Shown here in pieces: positions 43,252 through 51,148 of a stretch of 64,000 nt of DNA. The translations under genes and the position numbers were made by a program. Source of the stretch: Prevotella jejuni (GTDB lineage: Bacteria; Bacteroidota; Bacteroidia; Bacteroidales; Bacteroidaceae); the NCBI RefSeq assembly GCF_900187995.1, contig NZ_FZNZ01000018.1:17477-81476 (forward strand), in the 5' to 3' direction. The number at the start of each line of letters is the position of its first letter. The first letter of the stretch is position 1. The notes under the pieces were generated by a model that saw only the letters and a program-made list of their open reading frames with translations, was not told the origin of the DNA and did not search any database.

Positions 43252-43281
43252 GCCTCATTGGCCTTATTAGACCAATGAGGC
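43252..43281 (+). terminator. Perfect hairpin after menB
   Basis: GCCTCATTGG (43252-43261) pairs perfectly with CCAATGAGGC (43272-43281); the 10-nt loop is CCTTATTAGA. No T run follows, so it is more likely a processing or stability element than a full terminator. Confidence 0.5.
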
Positions 43282-43317
43282 CAATATTGCCTTTAATAAA
43301 TAAGAACTGTAGAATTG

Positions 43318-43365
43318 TTGCTCTATTAGGCCTATAAGCCCTATAAGGCCAATAACCCTTACAGA
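43318..43365. repeat. GGCTTATTA-type unit array before the four-helix gene
   Basis: Units such as GCTCTATTA, GGCCTATAA, GCCCTATAAGG and CCAATAACCC. Same family as 40531-40635. Confidence 0.6.
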
Positions 43366-43397
43366 ATTATTATTATCAACATCCTATTGAAACAATC

Positions 43398-43949
43398 ATG
43401 GAAACACCTTTCTTGCCACAAAAAGGCAACTATCGAAACCTAATAGCTTATCAGAAGGCTGAGTGTATATACGATATCACCTACTACTTTGCCCACCACT
43501 TTCTGGAAAGAAACGACAGGACAATAGACCAGATGGTACAAGCTGCTCGCTCGGGAAAGCAGAACATTGCAGAAGGATGTGCTGCCTCAACGACTTCTGC
43601 AGAAACTGAAATAAAGTTGGTAAACGTTGCACGCGCCAGTCTACAGGAACTATTAATTGATTATGAAGACTATCTTCGTGTCCGAGATCTTGCTAAATGG
43701 AATGTAAACGATAAGAATGCTATCATCGCTCGACGCGTATGTGCCAAGCATAATGACTCTTCTTTTTATCGAAATGCCATTCAGATACGCACCGACGAAA
43801 CCATTGCGAACATTGCCATCACACTGATTCATCAAGAAGACGTAATACTTAGAAGATATTTAGACTACATCAAAGAGGATTTCCTTAAACATGGTGGTAT
43901 ACGTGAGCAAATGACAAGAGCAAGAATTGAATATCGAAACAAGCAATAA
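43398..43949 (+). CDS. Four-helix bundle protein (S23/23S rRNA intervening-sequence type)
   Basis: A 183-residue helical protein of the S23 / four-helix-bundle family, with the family pattern LIAYQKAECIYDITYYFAHHF, QMVQAARSGKQNIAEGCAAS and ETEIKLVNVARASLQELLIDYEDYL. Many relatives are encoded within intervening sequences of 23S rRNA genes or lie alone; function is unknown. Here it is inserted within the men operon between menB and menC. Its stop is just 10 bp before the menC start. Confidence 0.8.
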   Translation: METPFLPQKGNYRNLIAYQKAECIYDITYYFAHHFLERNDRTIDQMVQAARSGKQNIAEGCAASTTSAETEIKLVNVARASLQELLIDYEDYLRVRDLAKWNVNDKNAIIARRVCAKHNDSSFYRNAIQIRTDETIANIAITLIHQEDVILRRYLDYIKEDFLKHGGIREQMTRARIEYRNKQ

Positions 43950-43959
43950 TGATTATACT

Positions 43960-44997
43960 ATGTACAAGATAAATATCACCTCACGCACCCTCCATTTCCA
44001 CGTCCCTGCAGGTACCTCACGGGGTGTTTACACAACGAGGAAAAGCTATTATGTCACACTATCTGACACCAATCAACCGGGAGTTGTGGGTGTAGGGGAA
44101 TGTGCAACACTCCCCGACCTGTCGTGCGACGCCATGTCTGACGAACAATATGAGCAGAGACTACATACCTTCTGTGAGGACTTTTGTCGTACAGGGAGGA
44201 TAGACATTGATGCTATGCGGCCTTATCCCTCTATGCTCTTTGGGTTGGAAACGGCTAAGGCACAGCTGGATGCCAAGGGAAGTATCAACCTCTTCAATAC
44301 GTCGTTTGGCCGAGGAGAAGAGGGAATCACCATCAACGGACTCGTTTGGATGGGGTCCTTCGACGAGATGTTTCAGCGGTTAGAAGCAAAACTCACGGCT
44401 GGCTTCCGGTGTGTGAAGCTCAAGATAGGAGCAATAGACTTCAAGAAAGAAATCGAACTCATACGTCATATCCGTCAGACCTTCACACGTGATCGGGTCG
44501 AACTACGTGTTGATGCAAATGGAGCCTTTGCCCCTGAGGAGGCCATGCAACGGTTGGAAGCACTGGCACAATATGACATTCATTCCATCGAACAGCCTAT
44601 CCGACAGCATCAATGGCAGGAGATGGCACGCTTGTGTGCTGATTCTCCGCTACCGATAGCCCTCGATGAGGAACTAATAGGGGCCAATGACCCTGCCGAG
44701 AAAGCATTATTACTCGACACAATCCGCCCACAATACATCATCCTCAAACCGAGTCTACATGGGGGAATGACGGGTACAAGGGAGTGGATCACAATGGCAA
44801 AGGAACGTAACATCGGCTCATGGATAACCTCAGCACTTGAGAGTAACATCGGACTGAATGCTATCGCACAACTAACCGCAGATATCTATGGGTCGAATAT
44901 CACCACCCCACAGGGATTAGGTACGGGACAACTCTTCACTGACAATATCCCAATGCCATTAGAGATAAGGCGCGATCAGCTATGGATCAGCGATTAA
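43960..44997 (+). CDS. menC: o-Succinylbenzoate synthase
   Basis: MenC dehydrates SHCHC to o-succinylbenzoate; it belongs to the enolase superfamily. The 345-residue protein has the N-terminal cap and then the barrel with the catalytic and metal motifs: FRCVKLKIGAIDF (KxK), LRVDANGAF (metal Asp), SIEQPIRQHQ (metal Glu), and ALDEELIG (metal Asp), followed by ILKPSLHGGM (catalytic Lys). The start is the ATG at 43960 (MYKINITS); an in-frame TTG 11 codons earlier overlaps the preceding gene and is less likely. Confidence 0.92.
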   Translation: MYKINITSRTLHFHVPAGTSRGVYTTRKSYYVTLSDTNQPGVVGVGECATLPDLSCDAMSDEQYEQRLHTFCEDFCRTGRIDIDAMRPYPSMLFGLETAKAQLDAKGSINLFNTSFGRGEEGITINGLVWMGSFDEMFQRLEAKLTAGFRCVKLKIGAIDFKKEIELIRHIRQTFTRDRVELRVDANGAFAPEEAMQRLEALAQYDIHSIEQPIRQHQWQEMARLCADSPLPIALDEELIGANDPAEKALLLDTIRPQYIILKPSLHGGMTGTREWITMAKERNIGSWITSALESNIGLNAIAQLTADIYGSNITTPQGLGTGQLFTDNIPMPLEIRRDQLWISD

Positions 44998-45113
44998 GAT
45001 AGTTATTATTAGCCCTATTAGGCTAATTAGGCCAATAGCACAAATAACGAACAAGATAGTTATTATTAGCCCTATTAGGCTTATTAGCCCCATTGGCCCA
45101 ATAGCACAAAAAA
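44998..45113 (+). repeat. Tandem 57-bp duplication of the GGCTTATTA-type array
   Basis: Two copies, 44998-45054 and 45055-45113, both start GATAGTTATTATTAGCCC and end CAATAGCACAAA. Each contains GGCTAATTA/GGCTTATTA units. Located exactly between the menC stop and the menE start (45122). Confidence 0.7.
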
Positions 45114-45121
45114 CAGCAAAA

Positions 45122-46153
45122 ATGACACTACAAGACTTTCTTTCAGAATGGCAGAATGACTGTCCACAACTCCTTGTACACACCAGTGGCTCTACAGGTA
45201 AGCCTAAACCGCTGTGGGTGGAGAAGCAACGTATGCTCAACTCAGCCCGTATCACCTGCGATTTCCTTGGCTTGAAAGCAGGCGACACAGCCTTACTCTG
45301 TATGCCACTCGACTACATTGCGGGAAAAATGGTAGTGGTAAGGTGTATCGAACGCAACCTGCGTTTGTTGAGTGTCACACCATCCGGACATCCCCTATCT
45401 GATGCTTCCTTGGCAGAAGCAGACCTCCCTGACGAAGAGATAACCTTTGCTGCTATGGTACCATTACAGGTTTATAACTCCCTACAAGTACCTAAAGAAT
45501 GTGAGAGATTACGCCATATACGCCACCTAATAATAGGTGGTGGTGCTATTGACGACAAACTATCAGCGGCCCTACTCGACTTCCCTAATGCAGTATGGAT
45601 CACATACGGTATGACAGAAACACTCTCTCACATAGCCCTACGACGCCTAAACGGACCCAATGCGAGCGAATGGTATAAGCCTTTCGAGGGTGTGACTGTG
45701 TGGCTCAACGAGGAAGGTTGTCTTGTCATTGACGCCCCTGCTGTATGTTCACATCCATTGGTAACCAACGACAGGGCTGAGATTAGCCCCTTCACAACAG
45801 AAGATAACACTAAAACTCCTTGTTTTCGTATCCTCGGAAGGAAAGATAATGTAATTGACTCGGGCGGCATCAAGATTCAAATTGAGGAAGTGGAACAGCG
45901 TCTAAAACCCTATCTAACAGCCGACTTTGCCATAACCTGTTGTCCAGATGAGCGTTTTGGAGAAGCTGTTGTCTTGCTCTCAACACAAGACAATACCAAT
46001 GAGATTAAAGCACTCTGCCAACGACATCTCCCCAAATTCTGGCAGCCTCGCTTCGTCTTCCACGTTCCCTCCCTCCCCAAAACAGGTACAGGGAAACCTG
46101 CAAGGGCTGAGATAAAAGCCTTAGCACACCAAATGAATAAGTTAAACACATAA
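45122..46153 (+). CDS. menE: o-Succinylbenzoate--CoA ligase (short form)
   Basis: MenE activates o-succinylbenzoate with CoA. The 343-residue protein has AMP-binding motifs in order: LLVHTSGSTGKPKPLWVEK (A3-like), ITYGMTETLSHIAL (A5), then RILGRKDNVIDSGGIKIQIEEVEQ (A8) and the A10 Lys region KTGTGKPARAEIK. It is shorter than E. coli MenE (about 450), usual in Bacteroidota. As last gene of the men operon it is preceded by a tandem repeat. menA, menG and menH are not in this window. Confidence 0.92.
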   Translation: MTLQDFLSEWQNDCPQLLVHTSGSTGKPKPLWVEKQRMLNSARITCDFLGLKAGDTALLCMPLDYIAGKMVVVRCIERNLRLLSVTPSGHPLSDASLAEADLPDEEITFAAMVPLQVYNSLQVPKECERLRHIRHLIIGGGAIDDKLSAALLDFPNAVWITYGMTETLSHIALRRLNGPNASEWYKPFEGVTVWLNEEGCLVIDAPAVCSHPLVTNDRAEISPFTTEDNTKTPCFRILGRKDNVIDSGGIKIQIEEVEQRLKPYLTADFAITCCPDERFGEAVVLLSTQDNTNEIKALCQRHLPKFWQPRFVFHVPSLPKTGTGKPARAEIKALAHQMNKLNT

Positions 46154-46512
46154 GATTATCCCCCTTCTGACAATATATAACATTGGTATACAAGCTCCGC
46201 ACAACACGTGCGGGGTATCCCCACTCCTCTTGACAAGGGGCTAAGAAATTAGTCAAGAAGATTATCAATATTGCCCAGATAGTCCTATTCAGAACAAAAC
46301 CATCCCTTAACAATCTATTAACCAACGTAAAGCAGGAATATAAAACAAAGAGATAGCGTCTCTTATCATACTATTGATGCTGAGAATACACCTTTTTATA
46401 TATAATACACGATAATAGTCACACAAGCAATATACCCCCACAACCATTCGGCATCTTTTCTCTCATGAAACCTATTCAGCCCTTGCTATACAATGAAAAA
46501 CTTAATCTTTTG

Positions 46513-46544
46513 TTTGCCACAACCGATTTTTTTGTCTAATTTTG
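46513..46544 (+). promoter_or_regulatory. Promoter of corA
   Basis: TTTG at 46513-46516 and TAATTTTG at 46537-46544 with a 20-nt spacer. The expected start near 46551 leaves a leader of about 120 nt. Confidence 0.75.
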
Positions 46545-46633
46545 CACTCACAAAACCAATACGTAGATTATAAATGGACGATTATCACGCGGAGAATTAC
46601 AATTCGTAGACGTGAGGATTACAACAAGAAGTT

Positions 46634-46671
46634 GCTAATCCCCACCCTATTATTTAACTATGGAGATTAGC
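46634..46671 (+). promoter_or_regulatory. Hairpin covering the corA ribosome-binding site
   Basis: GCTAATCCCC (46634-46643) pairs with GGAGATTAGC (46662-46671), ten positions with one mismatch. The 3' arm contains GGAG, the only Shine-Dalgarno-like sequence, and ends 2 nt before the ATG at 46674. Folding would hide the ribosome-binding site, as in a translational switch. Confidence 0.55.
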
Positions 46672-46673
46672 TA

Positions 46674-47600
46674 ATGAAGACATATTGGAACATTAACGGA
46701 ACCCTGAATACCATTAAAGAATGGCAGCCAAACTGCTGGATTCAGGTTACTTGCCCAACAGAACAAGACCAACAAGAACTCGAAGACACCTTTCATATTC
46801 CAGACTATTTCTTATCGGATATCAGCGATACCGATGAGCGAGCTCGCTATGAATATGATGATGGATGGATGCTGATTATCCTTCGTATACCATACGTGAA
46901 GGAGATACGCTCACGAACACCTTATACTACAGTGCCATTGGGTATCATTCATAAAAGAGATGTGACCATCACGGTTTGTAACTTTGAGACGAATATGATG
47001 CTCGACTTCGTCAGCTATCAGCAAAAAAGGAATGAAGGCTTCACCGACTATGTAGACCTTATCTTCCGTCTCTTCCTCTCTTCTGCCGTATGGTACCTTA
47101 AACGACTGAAGCAAATCAGTACTTTGATTGAGAAGGCAAAACACAACTTGGATAGAGGAGTGGATAATGAGAGCCTTATCGGACTAAGTAGACTACAGGA
47201 TTCGCTCACTTACTTCATCACATCTATCCGTGGTAACGAGAACCTCCTGGCTAAGTTGAAGTTCAAACTGCAGATAGACGAGTTGGATGCCGACCTCATT
47301 GAAGACGTAAACATTGAGATGTCACAGGCACGAGAAACGACAAGTATCTATTCAGACATCCTTGAGTCAACAATGGATACCTACTCAAGTATTATCAACA
47401 ACAACATGAACACCGTGATGCGTACGCTCACCTCGGTGTCTATTGTCATGATGTTGCCAACGCTAATATCCTCTCTCTTCGGTATGAACCTCGTCAACGG
47501 AATGGAAACAAACCCTTGGGGATTCCCTGTAGCAATGCTCTTATCAGTCGTTGTTTCCGTTGCTTCATGGTGGTTCCTACGCCATAAACGATTGCTTTAG
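46674..47600 (+). CDS. corA: CorA-family magnesium/divalent-metal transporter
   Basis: A 308-residue CorA protein: a long cytoplasmic N-terminal domain ending in a long helix, then two C-terminal membrane helices (about residues 255-273 and 285-303). The selectivity motif GMN is present in SSLFGMNLVNGME, and the end is basic (RHKRLL). CorA forms a pentamer and lets Mg2+ in. The leader carries a hairpin at the start codon, which could regulate translation in response to a metal or other signal; that is inference. Confidence 0.94.
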   Translation: MKTYWNINGTLNTIKEWQPNCWIQVTCPTEQDQQELEDTFHIPDYFLSDISDTDERARYEYDDGWMLIILRIPYVKEIRSRTPYTTVPLGIIHKRDVTITVCNFETNMMLDFVSYQQKRNEGFTDYVDLIFRLFLSSAVWYLKRLKQISTLIEKAKHNLDRGVDNESLIGLSRLQDSLTYFITSIRGNENLLAKLKFKLQIDELDADLIEDVNIEMSQARETTSIYSDILESTMDTYSSIINNNMNTVMRTLTSVSIVMMLPTLISSLFGMNLVNGMETNPWGFPVAMLLSVVVSVASWWFLRHKRLL

Positions 47601-47757
47601 AGCAGAGAAATAAAAAAAAACAACTTAAAATTAGGTATTTTCAAACTTTTTGTCTAAGTTTGCAAATGATATGTTATATGGTAGAAGACTACCGGCATCT
47701 TTGCAATGGTCTGAAACCTTGAATGTGGAAAAACCCAAATCACAAACAAAAAGTGAA

Positions 47758-49647
47758 ATGATGGACTCTCAAGAAAATACCCTGAAGCAGGGTGCAGAAG
47801 AAGTTAAGCTGTCTGAAGAAGTTGTAACTAACGCCTCAAAAGATAATTCTGAAGAAGCACAGGAAACTAATACTAAAGCAGCAGAAGACCTCAAACAGCC
47901 AGTTGAAACACAGCCTGAAAGCGAGGAGACAAACCCTGCTGCAAAGGCGTATAGTTCAAAAAAGGAAATCATAGAGCGTCTAAAGGCTATCGTCGACAGT
48001 GACGAAACACCTGAAAAAGCTGAAGTGGAACACCTTAAAACGGTATTCTATAAGTTGCACTTTGCCGAGCGCGAAGCACAACAAAAGGAATATCTCAACA
48101 ATGGCGGAGACCCTGAGAAATATCAGGTACTACCTGATGAGGACGAAGAAGTCTTTAAGGCGGAGATGACCATTATCAAAGAAAAACGCCAGAAAGCGTT
48201 CCTTGCACTTGAAGAAGAGAAACAGCAAAATCTGAAGAAGAAAGAGTCTATCATTGAGCAGATTAAGGCGATGGCTACTACTCCAGATGAGGCTAACAAG
48301 AACTTCGACAAGCTCAAGAAGCTACAACAGGAGTGGAAAGAAATCAAACTTGTCCCTGCTGAAAAGGCTAACGAGCTTTGGCGTAACTATCAACTCTATG
48401 TTGAACAGTTCTACGACTTGTTAAACCTCAACCGTGAGGCACGAGAATACGATTTCAAAAAGAATCTTGAGAAGAAGACAAAACTGTGTGAGGCTGCAGA
48501 AAAGTTAGCTGACGAAACAGATATCATCAGTGCTTTCCATCAGTTACAGGAGCTTCATCAGGAATACCGAGAGACTGGTCCTGTGGCAAAAGAGCTTCGT
48601 GAACAGATTTGGACACGCTTTAAGGCTGCAAGTACTGTTATCAACAAACGCCATCAACAGCATTTCGAGACACTTCGCAACCATGAGGAAGAGAATCTAA
48701 CAAAGAAGACTGCACTCTGCGAAAAGGTTGAGGATATCGCTAAACAGGAGAATAAGACCTCTGCTGATTGGGAGAAACGTACAAAGGAGATAATAGCTAT
48801 TCAGCAAGAATGGAAGACTATCGGCTTTGCTCCACAGAAGATGAACGTTAAGATCTTTGAGCGTTTTCGTGCTGCATGTGACGATTTCTTCGGCCGTAAA
48901 GGCGAATTCTTCAAGCAGCTTAAAGAGCAGTTTGCTGAGAACGCAGAGAAGAAGAAGGCACTTGTTGAGAAGGCAAAGGCATTAAGTGACTCTACTGACT
49001 GGAAAGCAACATCAGACAAACTCATTGCATTACAGAAGGAGTGGAAGACCATTGGTATGGTTCCTAAGAAGATTGGTGACCAGCTATGGAACGATTTCTT
49101 GGCTGCTTGTAACCATTTCTTTGAGGCTCGTAACGCTGTCCATGCAGACTCTCGTAATGAGGAGCATGAGAACCTGAACAAGAAACGTGACATCATCAAG
49201 CAATTGAAGGAACACGCAGAAAAGGCCGAGGAAGGTTTGCACGAGAAGGTTCAAGAGCTGACTGAGCAATATAATAAGGTGGGGCACGTACCTTACAAGG
49301 AGAAAGACAAGCTTTATAAAGAGTATCATGAGGTATTGGACAAGATATATAAGGACCTCCATATCTCTGCCGCTCGCAAGCGTGTTGACAACTTCCGTAA
49401 CAATCTGAAGAAGGTTGCAGACCGTGGTGCAGATGCTCTTGACAACGAGCGCGGCCGTCTCCTCAGACGCTTCGAACAACTGAAACAGGAGATAAACACC
49501 TACGAGAACAATCTTGGGTTCCTCAATATTAGTTCAAAGAAGGGCAATAGCCTTATTGATGAGATGAACCGTCGTATTCAGAAACTCAAAGACGATATGG
49601 AAGAGGTGAAGCAGAAGATTAAGGCAATTGATGCTGAAAACAAATAA
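47758..49647 (+). CDS. DUF349-repeat coiled-coil protein
   Basis: A highly charged protein of about 629 residues. I choose the ATGs at 47758/47761 (MMDSQENTLK): the longer frame begins with a TTG at 47650 that is within the -7 box TAAGTTTG (47655-47662). After an acidic low-complexity N-terminus come several DUF349 repeats of roughly 70 residues, each with the pattern LQQEWKEIKLVP, LQELHQEYRETGPV, IQQEWKTIGFAP and LQKEWKTIGMVP followed by aromatic W-x-x-F. The C-terminus is coiled coil. DUF349 function is unknown; E. coli YeaR-type relatives do not clarify it. Confidence 0.8.
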   Translation: MMDSQENTLKQGAEEVKLSEEVVTNASKDNSEEAQETNTKAAEDLKQPVETQPESEETNPAAKAYSSKKEIIERLKAIVDSDETPEKAEVEHLKTVFYKLHFAEREAQQKEYLNNGGDPEKYQVLPDEDEEVFKAEMTIIKEKRQKAFLALEEEKQQNLKKKESIIEQIKAMATTPDEANKNFDKLKKLQQEWKEIKLVPAEKANELWRNYQLYVEQFYDLLNLNREAREYDFKKNLEKKTKLCEAAEKLADETDIISAFHQLQELHQEYRETGPVAKELREQIWTRFKAASTVINKRHQQHFETLRNHEEENLTKKTALCEKVEDIAKQENKTSADWEKRTKEIIAIQQEWKTIGFAPQKMNVKIFERFRAACDDFFGRKGEFFKQLKEQFAENAEKKKALVEKAKALSDSTDWKATSDKLIALQKEWKTIGMVPKKIGDQLWNDFLAACNHFFEARNAVHADSRNEEHENLNKKRDIIKQLKEHAEKAEEGLHEKVQELTEQYNKVGHVPYKEKDKLYKEYHEVLDKIYKDLHISAARKRVDNFRNNLKKVADRGADALDNERGRLLRRFEQLKQEINTYENNLGFLNISSKKGNSLIDEMNRRIQKLKDDMEEVKQKIKAIDAENK

Positions 49648-49715
49648 AACATAACATCCTTACCAGGCTCGTCCATGGTAATAAAGGACGGAGGGAAGGG
49701 TAAAATAGAAACTAA

Positions 49716-49754
49716 GAAAGGGGCAATTCCACACAGGATTGCCCCTTTCTTTGT
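49716..49754 (+). terminator. Terminator after the DUF349 gene
   Basis: GAAAGGGGCAAT (49716-49727) pairs perfectly with ATTGCCCCTTTC (49738-49749), then TTTG. Confidence 0.85.
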
Positions 49755-49793
49755 TCTCTTTCATCCACAGCTCCACTCCCAACAAAGCTTCAT

Positions 49794-49890
49794 TATCGAT
49801 TTTACCTTCATGAGAAGAAATATTTTTTATCGTGAAAAGAAATATTTATCTTCATGAAAAAAAATATTTTTCTTCATGAAAAAAAATCGA
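49794..49890. repeat. AT-rich TTCATGAA palindromic repeat, copy 3
   Basis: Bounded by TATCGATTTTACC and AAAAAAAATCGA. Internal units such as TTCATGAGAAGAAATATTTT and TTCTTCATGAAAAAAAATCG match copy 1 (17874-17964). Confidence 0.65.
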
Positions 49891-49970
49891 GAACAGACTT
49901 TTCTTTACTCAAAAAGACAGATGACAGGAGTATCTGTCACACATAGAATCTAATCTAAAAGATGGTTTCG

Positions 49971-50357
49971 TCACTCCTTAACCGTCTTCTTCTTTGCCTC
50001 ATTCCATGCTATGATACCCCCTAAAAGGTTAGTTACTTTAAAGCCTTCCTTGCTAAGAAGAGAAGCAGCCATAGCCGAACGCTTCCCCGAACGACAATAA
50101 ACCGCACAAGCACGATGCTTGTCAAGCGTAGCAAGAGCCTTCGTTAGAAATGTAGAGTCCAATACGTCGATATGTAGTGAGCCTGGAATATGTCCTTCCT
50201 TATACTCATTAAGTCTGCGAACATCCACCAACTGAACAGAATCAGACTTAATCAACTGTTCAAAACCATTTACATCAACATTCTTGTACGCACTTTGTGC
50301 TGATGCACCCATACCTATTCCAAATACTGCCAAAATGGCTGCAATAAACTTTTTCAT
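49971..50357 (-). CDS. Periplasmic rhodanese-like protein
   Basis: A 128-residue protein with a signal peptide (MKKFIAAILAVFGIGMGASAQ) followed by one rhodanese domain. The active-site loop CAVYCRSGKRSAMAASLL places the catalytic Cys at residue 88. It has the usual start ...VQLVDVRRLNEYKEGHIPGSLHID. Rhodaneses carry a persulfide for sulfur transfer; the partner in the periplasm is unknown. It lies downstream of a tRNA gene on the same strand, separated from it by a terminator. Confidence 0.88.
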   Translation of the reverse strand: MKKFIAAILAVFGIGMGASAQSAYKNVDVNGFEQLIKSDSVQLVDVRRLNEYKEGHIPGSLHIDVLDSTFLTKALATLDKHRACAVYCRSGKRSAMAASLLSKEGFKVTNLLGGIIAWNEAKKKTVKE

Positions 50358-50393
50358 ACCCTACTGTGTAAGAAGATAAATACTTTATGAAAT

Positions 50394-50423
50394 GAAAAAA
50401 GAGAGCTGAATACTCAACTCTCT
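50394..50423 (-). terminator. Terminator of the tRNA-Gln gene
   Basis: AGAGAGTTGA and TCAGCTCTCT (minus strand) pair over ten positions with one G-T wobble, followed by six T residues. It directly follows the tRNA on the minus strand. Confidence 0.8.
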
Positions 50424-50431
50424 CATCTTTG

Positions 50432-50502
50432 TTGGGATACCCGGACTCGAACCAGGAATGACAGGACCAGAATCTGTAGTGTTACCATTACACCATATCC
50501 CA
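50432..50502 (-). tRNA. tRNA-Gln (anticodon CTG)
   Basis: On the minus strand the 7-bp acceptor stem TGGGATA/TATCCCA, the D-arm GGTGTAATGGTAACAC, and the T-arm CCTGGTTCGAGTCCGGG fold as a standard cloverleaf. The anticodon loop TTCTGGT (after ACAGA, before CCTGT) puts CTG at positions 34-36, giving glutamine (codon CAG). Total 71 nt without an encoded CCA. The closing pair of the anticodon stem is an A-C mismatch. Confidence 0.88.
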
Positions 50503-50684
50503 ATAACTAAGCAACTCATTTCCGAATTGCGAGTGCAAAGTTAGCACTTTTTCTTTAACTACCAAAACTTCTAACGACTTTTTTTAATAAAAGAGATAAA
50601 TTTGTTCTTTAATGGAGTTCTACGTTGGTTAAAGTGGACAACTTCGTCAAATGGTAACAAATTGCTAAATAAAACAAAATTTAT

Positions 50685-50715
50685 TTTGTGCTTCATTCCT
50701 TTTACGCTACCTTTG
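50685..50715 (+). promoter_or_regulatory. Promoter of the rsfS-ftsH-cdsA operon
   Basis: TTTG at 50685-50688 and TACCTTTG at 50708-50715 are 19 nt apart, 25 nt before the rsfS ATG. Confidence 0.75.
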
Positions 50716-50739
50716 CATCTCATATAATAATGTAACTTA

Positions 50740-51099
50740 ATGGAAGAAACAAAGAAATTAGTAGAACTTATAACAAAAGGAATTCAAGATAAGAAAGGAC
50801 ATGGCATAGTTATTGCAGACCTATCAGAGATTGATGGTACTATCTGTCGCTATTTCGTAATATGCCAGGGTAACTCCACTCAACAGGTAGAATCTATTGC
50901 AGGATCGGTGAGCGACTATGTTCGTGAAGCCGTCGGTGAGAAGCCAATCAACTGTGTTGGACTCGGTAATGCACAGTGGGTTGCAATAGATTATGCGGAC
51001 GTCATCGTCCATATCTTTACCCCAGAGACACGTGCTTTCTATGATATAGAACACCTCTGGGAGGATGCCAAGTTGATTACTCTGCCTGATTTAGACTGA
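50740..51099 (+). CDS. rsfS: Ribosomal silencing factor RsfS
   Basis: A 119-residue protein of the RsfS/Iojap family, which binds L14 and keeps 50S subunits from joining 30S. Conserved parts: KGHGIVIADLSEIDGTICRY, FVICQGNSTQQVESIAGSV, and the end AQWVAIDYADVIVHIFTPETRAFYDIEHLWEDA, which holds the signature YADVIVHIF and E-x-x-W. First of the rsfS-ftsH-cdsA cluster, a usual Bacteroidota order. Confidence 0.93.
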   Translation: MEETKKLVELITKGIQDKKGHGIVIADLSEIDGTICRYFVICQGNSTQQVESIAGSVSDYVREAVGEKPINCVGLGNAQWVAIDYADVIVHIFTPETRAFYDIEHLWEDAKLITLPDLD

Positions 51100-51148
51100 T
51101 AAAGTAACCCGGTAATCAACCTTGTTATATCAAAATTAAAACTTCAAA

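Larger units (their letters stand above)
46154..46673. other. Intergenic region with the corA promoter and leader
   Basis: About 520 bases. Its last 160 hold the corA promoter (46513-46544) and a 5' leader of about 120 nt with a hairpin at the start codon. The first part (46154-46500) shows no recognisable gene or RNA. Confidence 0.6.

Noticed and set aside
40531..45113. GGCTTATTA arrays as a possible CRISPR
   Set aside because: Units are 9 nt, degenerate and contiguous with no spacers, and there is no cas gene in the window.
47650..47757. Longer DUF349 start at a TTG
   Set aside because: The TTG lies just upstream of the -7 box TAAGTTTG and transcription would begin only after it.
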